A stretch of DNA of 64,000 nucleotides from DATFNV01 sp963827935 (GTDB taxonomy: Bacteria; Planctomycetota; Planctomycetia; Gemmatales; Gemmataceae). The notes under the pieces were generated by a model, which saw only the letters and a program-made list of their open reading frames with translations, made no database searches and was not told where the DNA came from. Within the stretch, counting starts at the first letter, position 1; each line of letters opens with the position of its first letter. The stretch is taken from NCBI GenBank assembly GCA_963827935.1, contig CAWHCN010000004.1:186001-250000 (forward strand). The letters run 5' to 3'. Position numbers and translations under genes: made by a program. Below, piece after piece: positions 36,049 through 45,032 of this stretch.

Positions 36049-37614
36049 CTACGGGGCCGTTTGCTGGATGATCTCGGCCAGCTTGCCCAGCACTTTCCCC
36101 TCGCGGCTGGGTGGGGTGCCGCGCGGCAAGGGCACATCGTTGACGAAGATGGCAAAGGCGAGCCCGCGCCCGCTTTTCGTGGTCATGACGCCGCCCAGGG
36201 CCTTGCTGCGCAAGAGCGGCCGATCGTTCATCAGATCGCCGTAAACGAAGGTGCCTGTCTTGGCGTGCACTTTCCCTTTGGCGGGACTGTCAGCGGGCAC
36301 CACATCCACCAGGGTGCCATCAACGGCCAGTACGGGCAGCGCGGCCCGGTAGGTGGGCCAGTCGTCGCGTTTCCGCATTCCCTGGAGCAAGGCCACGGTG
36401 GCCCGCGGCGTCACCGTGTCGGCCGCGGCTCCGCCGGCGGCACTGCCGAATGAAATCGTCTCCACCGGTACGCCCAGGTCGGCCAGCAGCTTGCGCTGCA
36501 ACCGCATTCCCTCCGGCAGCGTGCGCTTGCCATTCTTGGCCGCGATCAGCAGGGGCAGCGTGCTGGCATAAAGGTTATGGCTCACCTTCAGCGTGACCTT
36601 GATGAACTCCCCGAACGGCGGTGATGTGTAGACCGCCACGCGCGGCAGCTTGCTGTACTTCTCCTTGGCGGGCAGTTCGCCCCGCGCCAGGGCCAGCGGA
36701 CTGGCGGACACCTCGACCTCCGCCTGCCGCAGCGCCTCGATGAACAGGGCGCGGGCAAAGGCGGATGGGTCATCCACTGGGTAGATGCGCACCAACGGCT
36801 GCGACTTCGCCCGCACCTGGCCGCGCACCGTAAAGCGGTTCGGACCCACCGCCTCGATGGTGATCCACTGCTGCCCCTTCTCGGAGCCCGTCGCCACCTG
36901 GGCGTCCATCTGGATCAGGCTGGTGCGTGGCCGCATCTTCACCACGGCTGGGTCGCCGGCCTTGTCCGCGGGCGTGATGAGGGCGTCGATGACGTTGTCG
37001 TTGACAACAATCGGCGTCAACAGGGCCGGCCCGCTGCCGGTCCCCTGGGCCTTAGCGAACAGGCGATCGTCGATCAGGATGTCGCCGTCGATGCGCTGGA
37101 TGCCCGCTTCCTTGACCTGCTTCGCCAGGGCGTGGAGGCCCGCGAGCGGGTCGGTGTTGGTGACCTCGGACTCGTTGCCGCTGGGGAAGTTGGCGTAGAT
37201 GTGGTCGTGGTCATTGAAGGCCATCTTGCCGTCGGCGGTGGTCCGGCCGCCCAGCGTCAGGTCGCCCTGGGCCACGAGGATCAGGTCGCCATGCAACCGG
37301 CCTTCCTTCACCTCGCCGCGGCGATAGACCGGCGTCTCGAACTTGTGGTCCGGCCCAAAGGCCGCGAGGGCGGCGGCGCAGGAATAGAGCTTTGTCACCG
37401 AGGCCGGCATGAACAGGCGGTCGGCATCATGTTCGTAGACCGTTTTGCCGGAGTTCGCATCGACGATAAGGATGCCCCAGCGGGCCTGTTTGTAGTCGGG
37501 GCCGTTGGTGACGGCCTCGATTTTGGCGGCCAGGTCGTCGGCGCCGCGGGCGGCGGGGGCGAGCAGGCTGACGCAGATGAGGGCCGCGATAAGAAGACGG
37601 CGGGATGAGAGCAT
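36049..37614 (-). CDS. dacB: D-alanyl-D-alanine carboxypeptidase/endopeptidase (PBP4 type)
   Basis: 521 aa from ATG at 37614 with a signal peptide (MLSSRRLLIAALICVSLLAP). The three penicillin-binding motifs are present: SxxK in MPASVTKLYS, SxN in VSHNLYAS, and KTG in HAKTGTFV, with the large insertion between the first two that marks class C PBP4. Periplasmic trimming of peptidoglycan side chains. Intact. Confidence 0.93.
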   Translation of the reverse strand: MLSSRRLLIAALICVSLLAPAARGADDLAAKIEAVTNGPDYKQARWGILIVDANSGKTVYEHDADRLFMPASVTKLYSCAAALAAFGPDHKFETPVYRRGEVKEGRLHGDLILVAQGDLTLGGRTTADGKMAFNDHDHIYANFPSGNESEVTNTDPLAGLHALAKQVKEAGIQRIDGDILIDDRLFAKAQGTGSGPALLTPIVVNDNVIDALITPADKAGDPAVVKMRPRTSLIQMDAQVATGSEKGQQWITIEAVGPNRFTVRGQVRAKSQPLVRIYPVDDPSAFARALFIEALRQAEVEVSASPLALARGELPAKEKYSKLPRVAVYTSPPFGEFIKVTLKVSHNLYASTLPLLIAAKNGKRTLPEGMRLQRKLLADLGVPVETISFGSAAGGAAADTVTPRATVALLQGMRKRDDWPTYRAALPVLAVDGTLVDVVPADSPAKGKVHAKTGTFVYGDLMNDRPLLRSKALGGVMTTKSGRGLAFAIFVNDVPLPRGTPPSREGKVLGKLAEIIQQTAP

Positions 37615-37727
37615 GCAGGTCACTCCTTGCCGAACGCGCAATCGAGAGCTGGTGTTGGCGGAGCCGGTCCCCCTCATGGTACACTCGACGCGATCATCGG
37701 GGAGTCGCCCCTCTGGGAGGATCACTC

Positions 37728-38414
37728 ATGGCAACCCGCGTTCAGTGGCTGGGCCACGCCTGCCTGCTCATCGAGAGCGACGGCACTCACGTGCTCATCG
37801 ATCCCTTTCTGACCGGCAATCCGGCGGCCGCGGCGAAGGCCGATCAGGTCCCCGCCGATTTCATCCTCGTTTCGCACGGCCACGGCGACCACATCGGCGA
37901 TGCCATCCCCATCGCCCAGCGCACCGGGGCCACGGTCGTCTGCAACTACGAGATCAGCGAATGGCTGAAAAAACAGGGGGTCAGGAAGGTCCACGGGCAG
38001 CAGCACGGCGGCGGGCACAACTTCCCCTTCGGCCGGGTCAAGCTGACGCTGGCCTTTCACGGATCGATGCTGCCCGACGGCAGCTACGGCGGCAACCCGG
38101 CCGGTTTCCACATCACCTTCAAGGATGGCCGCAAGGTCTACGACGCCGCCGACACTGGGCTGTTCGGCGACATGCGGCTCATCGCCGATGAGGGGATCGA
38201 CCTGGCCATCCTGCCCATCGGCGACAACTACACGATGGGGCCCGACGACGCCGTCCGCGCCGTGAAGTTGCTCCAGCCGAAAAAGGTCGTGCCGATTCAT
38301 TTCAACACCTGGGACGTAATAGCCCAGGACGCGGCGGCCTGGGCGGCGCGCGTCCGGCAGGAAACCAAGGCCCAGCCCGTCGTGCTCAAACCTGGGGAAT
38401 GGACCGACGTTTAG
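37728..38414 (+). CDS. UPF0173 metal-dependent hydrolase
   Basis: 228 aa from ATG at 37728 after GGGAGGATC. Metallo-beta-lactamase fold with HxHxDH in SHGHGDHIG. Further ligands lie in LAFHGSM, AADTGLFGD and VPIHFNTWDV, the UPF0173 (YtkL-like) pattern. Cytoplasmic; substrate unknown. Divergent from dacB, with the two starts 113 bp apart. Confidence 0.9.
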   Translation: MATRVQWLGHACLLIESDGTHVLIDPFLTGNPAAAAKADQVPADFILVSHGHGDHIGDAIPIAQRTGATVVCNYEISEWLKKQGVRKVHGQQHGGGHNFPFGRVKLTLAFHGSMLPDGSYGGNPAGFHITFKDGRKVYDAADTGLFGDMRLIADEGIDLAILPIGDNYTMGPDDAVRAVKLLQPKKVVPIHFNTWDVIAQDAAAWAARVRQETKAQPVVLKPGEWTDV

Positions 38415-38464
38415 AAAAACCGGAAAGATGCTGCCCAGGCCCAGTGCCAAGCTGGCCGGCTCAC

Positions 38465-38619
38465 GGTGCCGCCACACCTTCGGACACCACGTGGCACCAT
38501 CGTGGCACCCTGTGGCACCCTGGTGGCACCCTTGGCACCGTCGTGGCACCGTGGCGGCACCATCGTGGCACTGTCGCGGCACCATCGTGGCACCGTCGTG
38601 GCACCGTCGTGGCACCATG
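38465..38619. repeat. Phased GTGGCACC array
   Basis: Twelve TGGCACC-type units begin at 38491, 38502, 38512, 38523, 38532, 38543, 38554, 38565, 38576, 38587, 38598 and 38609, mostly 11 bp apart. On the other strand the unit reads GGTGCCACGAT, close to the GGTGTCAGGAG unit of the array at 34799. No gene is seen in 38415-38731. Confidence 0.85.
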
Positions 38620-38731
38620 CCACGCGGCGCCTTCCGGAGGTGGACACACGCACCGTGGGCGTTGACGTGCAGGCCAGCTGCGCGGTGAGGGCGTTCTGAG
38701 GATCGCAGACACATCTGGGGTGAACCGCGGT

Positions 38732-40313
38732 TCATGGCGACTCTTGCCGCTTTCGGCGATAGAGCTGGACCCGCCCCGGCGGCGTCTCGACCCGTTCGTA
38801 CCCTTGACTCAGTTGGTCGAAGATCGCCACGCTGCGGGGCGACGCGCGGGCTTCATCCGTCACGTTCCACAGGAGGACGTAATCAACCGGCTGCCCGGTG
38901 CGTTCCGGATAGCTGAGGATGTTCACCTCCGGCGGCTCGGCCTGGAGCCCCTGATCGGGGGCGTTTCCCAGGCCGATGCGGTCGAACGGGTTTAGCTCGG
39001 GCCGGTAGCGGACCGGGAAGTAGCTCGTGTTCGCCTCGTAGTTGGCCAGTTCGACGATGCCGTTGTGCAGGGCGAGGTAGCCCGCGGCGTTACGGAAGAC
39101 GCCGACCTTGGCCTGGGCCAGGGGCCCTGTGCGCAGGCCGTGGCTGAAGGGCAACGGCAGGACCGTCGTATCCGGCTTCAGATGGGGTTCCAGAGCCGTG
39201 AACTCCGCCAGCTGGCTGTTGAACTCGGCATAGGCCCAGGTGTGCAGCGCGAGCAGGCCGAGCGATACCGCCACGGCACCGGCCACAACGGCGCGCTTCA
39301 GCCGCGGCCCGAAGCAGTGGACCCCGAGCCACAGAATCAGGAACAGGAAGACAAACAGGCTCAGCCGCGTATTCAGGAAAGAACCGCCGGACAGTGCAGA
39401 TGGTGCAGTGAAATAAGCGACTAGGGCGAGCACAACCGGGGCCAGGAGCAGGTCGCGCCTTTCCAGCAGCCGTGTCTGGTAGCGCCTCCAGAGGACGAAG
39501 ACAGCGAGCCCCGCCAGACACAGCAGAGTGAGTCGCGACAGGAGCCGTTCCAGGTCGAAATAGGAGACAAGCACGTCCAGATCGAGCAAGCGGGTCAGCA
39601 GCAGCGGCTTGTACTCCCACTGCACCGCCTGTCCCTGCCGTCCAATGAACGTCAACCCCAGCACAACCGCTGGCAGGAACGCCAGGGCCGGTCCGAGCAG
39701 GCGCTGGGGCCGTCGGTCGAGCAACGTCCAGCCGGCGGCCAGACCACCGATCAGCATGAGGGCCATGACCACCGCGACGAGAATGGCAGAAGTACAGCAA
39801 CACGACCAGGGCCGCCAGCGTCAGTGTCTGGCGGATGCCGAATTGATCGTCATGCCGCAGCCAGTAGCCAACGGTCAGGAAGAAGACGGCCAGGCTGTAG
39901 CAGAAGTTGTGGAACCCCATGTGAAAAAGGAAGTGCTGCGCGAAGGGGAATGTCAACACCGCCAGCCAGCCGGACCCGGAGCGAACCCCGTTCAGGGCAT
40001 AGCGCGCCGCGAGCGGCAGCAAGACGAGGTACCCGCTGAGTAGGACCTTCTCGGCGATCAGCGGCGGGAACAGGCTCATCAGGCCGGCAAGCACCAGGTG
40101 GCCGAACCAGTTGGGGTCAAAGTCGCTGCTCAGAGTGTAGAATGTGCGCAGCAGCGCCCGGTCGTCCCGGTGATACTCGCGCAGGATGACAGCGTTTTCC
40201 AGGTGCGTGGGACCGTCCTGCGATGGAAAGTAGCGAAACACCCAGAGGGGCGCGACGTGCAGGACCAGCAGGGCGAGGAGCAGAAGACGATCGAAATCGC
40301 GAGGCTTATCCAT
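38732..40313 (-). CDS. Polytopic membrane protein, glycosyltransferase-like (frame break)
   Basis: ~525 aa. MDKPRDFDRLLLLALLVLHV opens the first of about ten membrane segments. The early loop FPSQDGPTHLENAVILREY has the acidic residues typical of GT-C enzymes. The frame changes near 39790. The C-terminal ~150 residues (HLKPDTTVLPLPFSHGLRTG ...) form an extracytoplasmic domain. Lipid-linked sugar transferase is the best guess. Confidence 0.65.
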
Positions 40314-40319
40314 CGGTGC

Positions 40320-40577
40320 TCACCACCCCAGCGCCTGCCGCAGGTCCTCGAGTCCGCCGCGGACTGCTTCATCGGCTGTCGGGTGCGCGGCGCCGCTTTC
40401 CAGGTGCTTGCCGTTGATCGTCTGCTTGACGCGGCAGCTGTGCTGGCCTTTGATGGGAAAAACGGCGAGGAGGTATTCCAGCTCGGGGCCGAAATAAACG
40501 GCGTAGGACAGGCCATCCGGATTGCCGCGAAGCTCGCCGCCGTGGCGGGTGAGCCAGTCGGGGGTGGGGATGGACAT
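40320..40577 (-). CDS. Small unrecognised protein
   Basis: 85 aa, starting MSIPTPDWLTRHGGELRGNP and continuing YFGPELEYLLAVFPIKGQHS, ending TADEAVRGGLEDLRQALGW. Compact alpha/beta composition, no membrane segment. It lies 6 bp upstream of the membrane glycosyltransferase-like gene on the same strand and is probably cotranscribed. Function unknown. Confidence 0.6.
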   Translation of the reverse strand: MSIPTPDWLTRHGGELRGNPDGLSYAVYFGPELEYLLAVFPIKGQHSCRVKQTINGKHLESGAAHPTADEAVRGGLEDLRQALGW

Positions 40578-40592
40578 TCGGCGCTGGTCTCC

Positions 40593-40618
40593 GTTTAGCC
40601 GCCGCTCGCAGAGCGGCG
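40593..40618. repeat. GTTTAGCCGCCGC hairpin, partial
   Basis: CGCCGCTC/GAGCGGCG stem preceded by the GTTTAGC arm; the matching GCTAAAC arm is missing. Member of the family at 19279-19311. Confidence 0.6.
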
Positions 40619-40625
40619 TGGTCTG

Positions 40626-41997
40626 TCATTCGGGCAACGGCTGGCCCTTGGTTTCGGGGGCGAAGGGCAGCGCGATCAGCCCGATCAGGAAGAAGACGCA
40701 CATGGTCAGGCCCGCGTAGCGCATCGGCTCCGTATAGCCGGCGAACACCCGATTGGTCAACAAGCCCAGGGCCGATGGCCCAATCAGGGCGACGAAGCGG
40801 CCGACGTTGTAGCAGAATGAGGTTCCCGTGCTCCGCAGGCGTGTCGGGAACAACTCAGGGAAGTAGATCGCGTAGCCGCCGAACAGGCTCAGCTGGCAGA
40901 AGCCCATCAGGGGGACCATCCACAGTACGTCCCCAAAACTCCGCAGATACCAGAACGTCAGCGCGGTGCTGAGGAGGGCAGCCACAAAGGCGATGGCGAA
41001 GGCGGGCCGCCGGCCAATGCGGTGAGTCAGCCGGCTGAAGGCGTAGATGCCGAAAAAGGCCCCGGCGTTGAAGACCAGGGAGGTGATACCCACCCAGAAC
41101 GTCAATTCCCCGTTCACTTCGTCGGGCGACAATCCCTTGGCGACAAACGCCTTGCGGAAGACGGTGCGGATCAACTCCGGGCTGAAAAAGCCGATGCCCC
41201 ACAGGCCGACCACGCCGGAGAAGCCCAGGAGCATGCCGACGATCACGTTACGTCGCAGGCGCGGCACTCCAAAGAGTTCGCGTATGGAGCCGAGTTGGCG
41301 CCGCGTCTCCTTGTCGCCGGCGGCCGCACGCCAGCGCTCCGGCTCCTTCAAGCGGCGCATGACCACGGCGGCCAGGAGTGCCGGCACCACGCCCACTACG
41401 AACATCCAGCGCCACGGGGAGTGGATGGCACCCACCCTCTCCAGCTTTCCGAACACCATGCTGATGAGCGCAGCGCTGATGTTTCCAACCGCCGACAGCG
41501 CTTGCAGCCACCCGAGGGCAAACGGTCGGGCCCGCTCGGGCATCGACTCGGCCACGAGAGATACGCCGACGGCGAACTCACCCCCGACACCCAGTCCCGT
41601 CAAGAAGCGGTACAGGGCGAAGTCCCACACGCCAACTGACAACGCGCTCAGGCCGGTGAACAGCGAATAGAGCAAGATGGTCAGCACCAGGGTGCGCACA
41701 CGCCCGAGGCGGTCGCCGAGGACGCCGAAGAGAAGTCCCCCGGTCGCCCAACCCATGATAAAGATGGATGTCGTGTAGCCGCCATACTCGTCAACCAGCG
41801 TGTTGTCGGGCGAGACCTGGAGGAGGGCTATCATCGCCGGCTTGCGCCAGGATAAACAACTGCTGGTCGAGGCAGTCGAATAACCAGCCGAGCGCACACA
41901 CGGCGAGAACAAACCAGTGATACCGATTCAACTCCTTGTACCACGGACGTCCGTTGTCGTCCGGTTTCGCGGCGGGGAGAGGGGGCTCGGGGTGCAT
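40626..41997 (-). CDS. MFS transporter (sugar/metabolite porter type, frame break)
   Basis: ~456 aa from ATG at 41997 (MHPEPPLPAAKPDDNGRPWY); the frame changes near 41835 after LFDCLDQQLFILA. The loop 2-3 signature is GVLGDRLGRVRTL and its half-repeat SRLTHRIGRRPA; FLTGLGVGGEFAVGVSLVAE is helix 4-5. Twelve membrane segments. It resembles AAHS or sialate/shikimate-type porters; the substrate is not determinable. Confidence 0.85.
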
Positions 41998-42130
41998 GAA
42001 ACCTCGAAGGTGGCAGGACGCGGCGGGGGGTGACGGTTCGTTATACCGGGCGGCGCGGCGGGATGCCAGCATTTACGCAAGGATTGTCCAGTCAGTATGA
42101 TAGAAAACTCCATTCTCGGAAGGAGCGGCG

Positions 42131-42949
42131 ATGTCCGTCGACACGCTTCGGCTCGGGTTCCTCGGCGCCGGCAAGATGGCGACGGCCCTGGCGCGCGGCT
42201 GGATCGACGCCGGCCTGGCGGTGCCCGAGCACATCGTCGCCAGCGATCCGGTGCCGGCGGCGCGGGACGCCTTTGCCGCAGTCACCGGCGCCCGGGCCAC
42301 GGCCGACAACCGCGAAGTCGTCACCGCCAGCGATCTGCTGGTCCTGGCCGTCAAGCCGCAGTCGATGGCCGCCCTGCTCGCTGAGGTTCGGCCAGTCGTC
42401 GCCGCCCGCCACCTGGTCGTCTCCATCGCGGCGGGCCTCGCCTTGAAAGCGCTGGCGGACGGCCTGGGGCCGGAACGCCGGCTGGTCCGCGTGATGCCGA
42501 ACACACCCTGCCTCGTCGGGGCCAGTGCCTCCGGCTATGCGGCGGGCGACCGGGCCACGCCGGAGGACCTCGCTCTTGTCGATCGTTTGCTCAACGCCGT
42601 CGGCCGAGCGTTCCGACTACCCGAACCCCTTCTCGATGCGGTGACGGGCCTCAGCGGCAGTGGACCGGCCTTCGTCTACGTCATCATCGAAGCGCTGAGC
42701 GACGGCGGCGTGTGCGTCGGCCTGCCGCGCGACGTGGCCACGGCCCTGGCAGCCCAGACCGTGCTCGGCTCGGCGAAGATGGTGCTCGAAACTGGCTTGC
42801 ATCCCGGCGTGCTGAAGGACCAGGTGACCAGCCCGGGCGGGACGACGATCGCCGGATTGCACGCCCTGGAACGGGGCGCACTGCGGGCGGCCTTGATCGA
42901 CGCGGTGGACGCGGCGACGCGGCGGGCGATGGAACTGGGGAGGGGATAG
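42131..42949 (+). CDS. proC: Pyrroline-5-carboxylate reductase
   Basis: 272 aa. Last step of proline synthesis, NAD(P)H dependent. N-terminal dinucleotide site FLGAGKMATALARGW, then VLAVKPQSM and RVMPNTPCLVGAS. The substrate-binding helical domain contains TGLSGSGPAFVYVIIEAL and DQVTSPGGTTIAGL. Intact, usual length. The next gene starts on the base after its stop. Confidence 0.96.
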   Translation: MSVDTLRLGFLGAGKMATALARGWIDAGLAVPEHIVASDPVPAARDAFAAVTGARATADNREVVTASDLLVLAVKPQSMAALLAEVRPVVAARHLVVSIAAGLALKALADGLGPERRLVRVMPNTPCLVGASASGYAAGDRATPEDLALVDRLLNAVGRAFRLPEPLLDAVTGLSGSGPAFVYVIIEALSDGGVCVGLPRDVATALAAQTVLGSAKMVLETGLHPGVLKDQVTSPGGTTIAGLHALERGALRAALIDAVDAATRRAMELGRG

Positions 42950-43156
42950 ATGGCGGATTACGCGGGGCAAAGCGTGGCTCAAATCCTCAAAACGAAACAG
43001 GGACGGATCAAGAACGCTCCCTTGGAGAGAGGATCGCCGAGCTGGGATGATATCATGCACTTGACGTGGGAAGAGGTGGAGGAGAGATACCACCGCGGTG
43101 AACCCGGCTTCAAGACCTTTCACAAGCTGCTAACCGCCAAGAGGTTTGACAAATGA
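42950..43156 (+). CDS. Small protein, possible orphan toxin domain
   Basis: 68 aa beginning MADYAGQSVAQILKTKQGRI. The core KNAPLERGSPSWDDIMHLTW and EPGFKTFHKLLTAKRFDK resembles, from memory, the extreme C-termini of polymorphic (Rhs-like) toxins, here without any carrier. It starts on the base after the proC stop and overlaps the next gene by ATGA (43153-43156). Effector/immunity pair suspected; not proved. Confidence 0.5.
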   Translation: MADYAGQSVAQILKTKQGRIKNAPLERGSPSWDDIMHLTWEEVEERYHRGEPGFKTFHKLLTAKRFDK

Positions 43157-43449
43157 ACCAGGACCGATTCGATAAATTCCTGACTTTTCTCGAACGACTG
43201 GATCAGGCCAAGATCCCTTACACGACGCAGCATTCCCGCGAGGATGCTGTCATGGTGACTGCCTTCGCTCCGGGACAGTATTGGGAGATCGAGTTTCTGG
43301 CCGATGGCGAGATCGAGATCGAACGCTTTCGCAGCAACGGTCACATCGATGACGAGTCGGTGCTTCCAGAGTTGTTCGCCCTGTGTTCGGACGAGGAGTC
43401 TGCGAGCGCCGCAGGAACCAAAAATGCCCCCACCACAGCCCGAAAGTGA
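43153..43449 (+). CDS. Small acidic protein, possible cognate immunity protein
   Basis: 98 aa: MNQDRFDKFLTFLERLDQAK, then VTAFAPGQYWEIEFLADGEI and ERFRSNGHIDDESVLPELFA. An acidic alpha/beta protein of the type often found beside toxin domains. Coupled to the upstream 68-aa gene and overlapping guaA by 26 bp in another frame, so it sits inside a housekeeping transcription unit. Confidence 0.55.
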   Translation: MNQDRFDKFLTFLERLDQAKIPYTTQHSREDAVMVTAFAPGQYWEIEFLADGEIEIERFRSNGHIDDESVLPELFALCSDEESASAAGTKNAPTTARK

Positions 43450-44980
43450 ACGCATCCTGATCTTCGACTTCGGCTCCCAATACGGCCAGCTGATTGCCCG
43501 GCGCGTGCGCGAGCAGAACGTCTTCTGCCAGATCGTGCGCCACGATCTCCCGGCGGCTCGTGTCGCCGAACTGAAGCCGCGCGGCCTGATCTTCTCCGGA
43601 GGCCCGGCCAGCGTCTACGAACCGGCGGCCCCGCACTGCGATCCGAAGCTGTTCGATCTCGATATTCCGATCCTCGGCATCTGCTATGGCATGCAGCTCG
43701 CCTGCCAGGCGCTCGGCGGCGAGGTCAAGCCAGGGCTCAGCCGCGAGTTCGGCCGGGCCCACTGCCACATCACCGATGGTGACGGCCTCTTCCAGGGCGT
43801 ACCGCTGGACACCGTTGTCTGGATGAGCCACGGCGACCAGGTGCCGGCGGTGAGCAGCGAGTGGCTGCCGCTGGCCACGACGGACACTTGCCCCGTCGCC
43901 GCCGTGCGCCATCGCACCCGGCCGATCTTCGGGTTGCAGTTTCATCCGGAAGTCAGCCACACCCCGTGCGGCAGCCAGATTCTGCGCAACTTCCTGTACG
44001 GAGCCTGCGGCTGTCGGGGCCTCTGGAAGCTTCAATCGTTCATCGAGCACACCATCGCCGACATTCGGCAGCGGGTCGGCAAGGCTCGGGTGATTTGCGG
44101 CCTGTCCGGCGGCGTCGATTCGTCAGTGACGGCGGCTCTCCTCATCAAGGCCGTGGGACCGCAGGTGGCCTGCATCTTCGTTGACAACGGCCTGTTGCGC
44201 CAGGGCGAAACCGATGCCGTTCGCCGCACTTTCCGCGGCAATTTCAACGCCGATCTGCACGTGGTCAGCGCGGGTGATCGTTTCCTCCAGGCCCTGGCCG
44301 GCGTGACTGATCCGCAACAGAAGCGAAAGATCATCGGCCATGTCTTCATTGACGTTTTCAGGGACGAGGCCTTGCACATCAAGGACGCCCACTTCCTGGC
44401 GCAGGGGACGCTCTATCCCGACGTGATCGAGAGCGGCGGCGCCGCCGACGGCCCGGCGGCCAACATCAAGACCCACCACAACGTCGGGGGGCTGCCGGCC
44501 GAGTTGGGCTTCGAGTTGATCGAGCCGCTGCGCGACCTCTTCAAGGACGAGGTCCGCCGCCTCGGCCTGGAACTGGGCTTGCCGGAAGAGACGGTCTGGC
44601 GCCACCCCTTCCCCGGCCCCGGCCTGGCGGTCCGCTGCCTCGGCGAGGTAACGGCACCACGCCTGAACGTGCTGCGCCAGGCGGACCACATCCTGCTGAA
44701 GGAGCTGAAGGAATCCGGGTGGTATCGGCAAACGGCGCAGGCCTTCGCGATCCTGTTGCCTGTGCAAAGTGTCGGCGTCATGGGGGACGGGAGGACCTAC
44801 GAGAACGTGGTGGCCATTCGGGCAGTGCAGACGGACGATTTCATGACCGCCGACTGGTCGCGGTTGCCGTACGACCTGCTGGCGAAGATTTCGACGCGGA
44901 TCATCAACGAGGTGAAGGGGGTGAACCGAGTAGTCTACGATGTGAGCAGCAAGCCGCCGGCGACGATAGAATGGGAATGA
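43424..44980 (+). CDS. guaA: GMP synthase (glutamine-hydrolysing)
   Basis: 518 aa from ATG at 43424. The glutamine amidotransferase half has the nucleophile in GICYGMQLA and the His-Glu pair in FHPEVSHTP. The ATP pyrophosphatase half has the P-loop LSGGVDSSVTAAL. The dimerisation domain ends PPATIEWE. It converts XMP to GMP. Full length and intact; its start overlaps the preceding small gene. Confidence 0.96.
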   Translation: MPPPQPESERILIFDFGSQYGQLIARRVREQNVFCQIVRHDLPAARVAELKPRGLIFSGGPASVYEPAAPHCDPKLFDLDIPILGICYGMQLACQALGGEVKPGLSREFGRAHCHITDGDGLFQGVPLDTVVWMSHGDQVPAVSSEWLPLATTDTCPVAAVRHRTRPIFGLQFHPEVSHTPCGSQILRNFLYGACGCRGLWKLQSFIEHTIADIRQRVGKARVICGLSGGVDSSVTAALLIKAVGPQVACIFVDNGLLRQGETDAVRRTFRGNFNADLHVVSAGDRFLQALAGVTDPQQKRKIIGHVFIDVFRDEALHIKDAHFLAQGTLYPDVIESGGAADGPAANIKTHHNVGGLPAELGFELIEPLRDLFKDEVRRLGLELGLPEETVWRHPFPGPGLAVRCLGEVTAPRLNVLRQADHILLKELKESGWYRQTAQAFAILLPVQSVGVMGDGRTYENVVAIRAVQTDDFMTADWSRLPYDLLAKISTRIINEVKGVNRVVYDVSSKPPATIEWE

Positions 44981-44986
44981 GTCAAC

Positions 44987-45016
44987 GTTTAGCGGCGGAT
45001 CGTAGATCCGCTAAAC
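44987..45016. repeat. GTTTAGCGG palindrome between guaA and dapF
   Basis: GTTTAGCGGCGGATC pairs with GATCCGCTAAAC across a short loop. It ends 17 bp before the dapF start, so in RNA it could affect dapF translation. Confidence 0.7.
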
Positions 45017-45032
45017 AGCAAGGAACTCGCAC

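Noticed and set aside
38465..38619. CRISPR array
   Set aside because: Units are 10-11 bp without spacers; there are no 25-40-bp repeats and no cas genes in the window.
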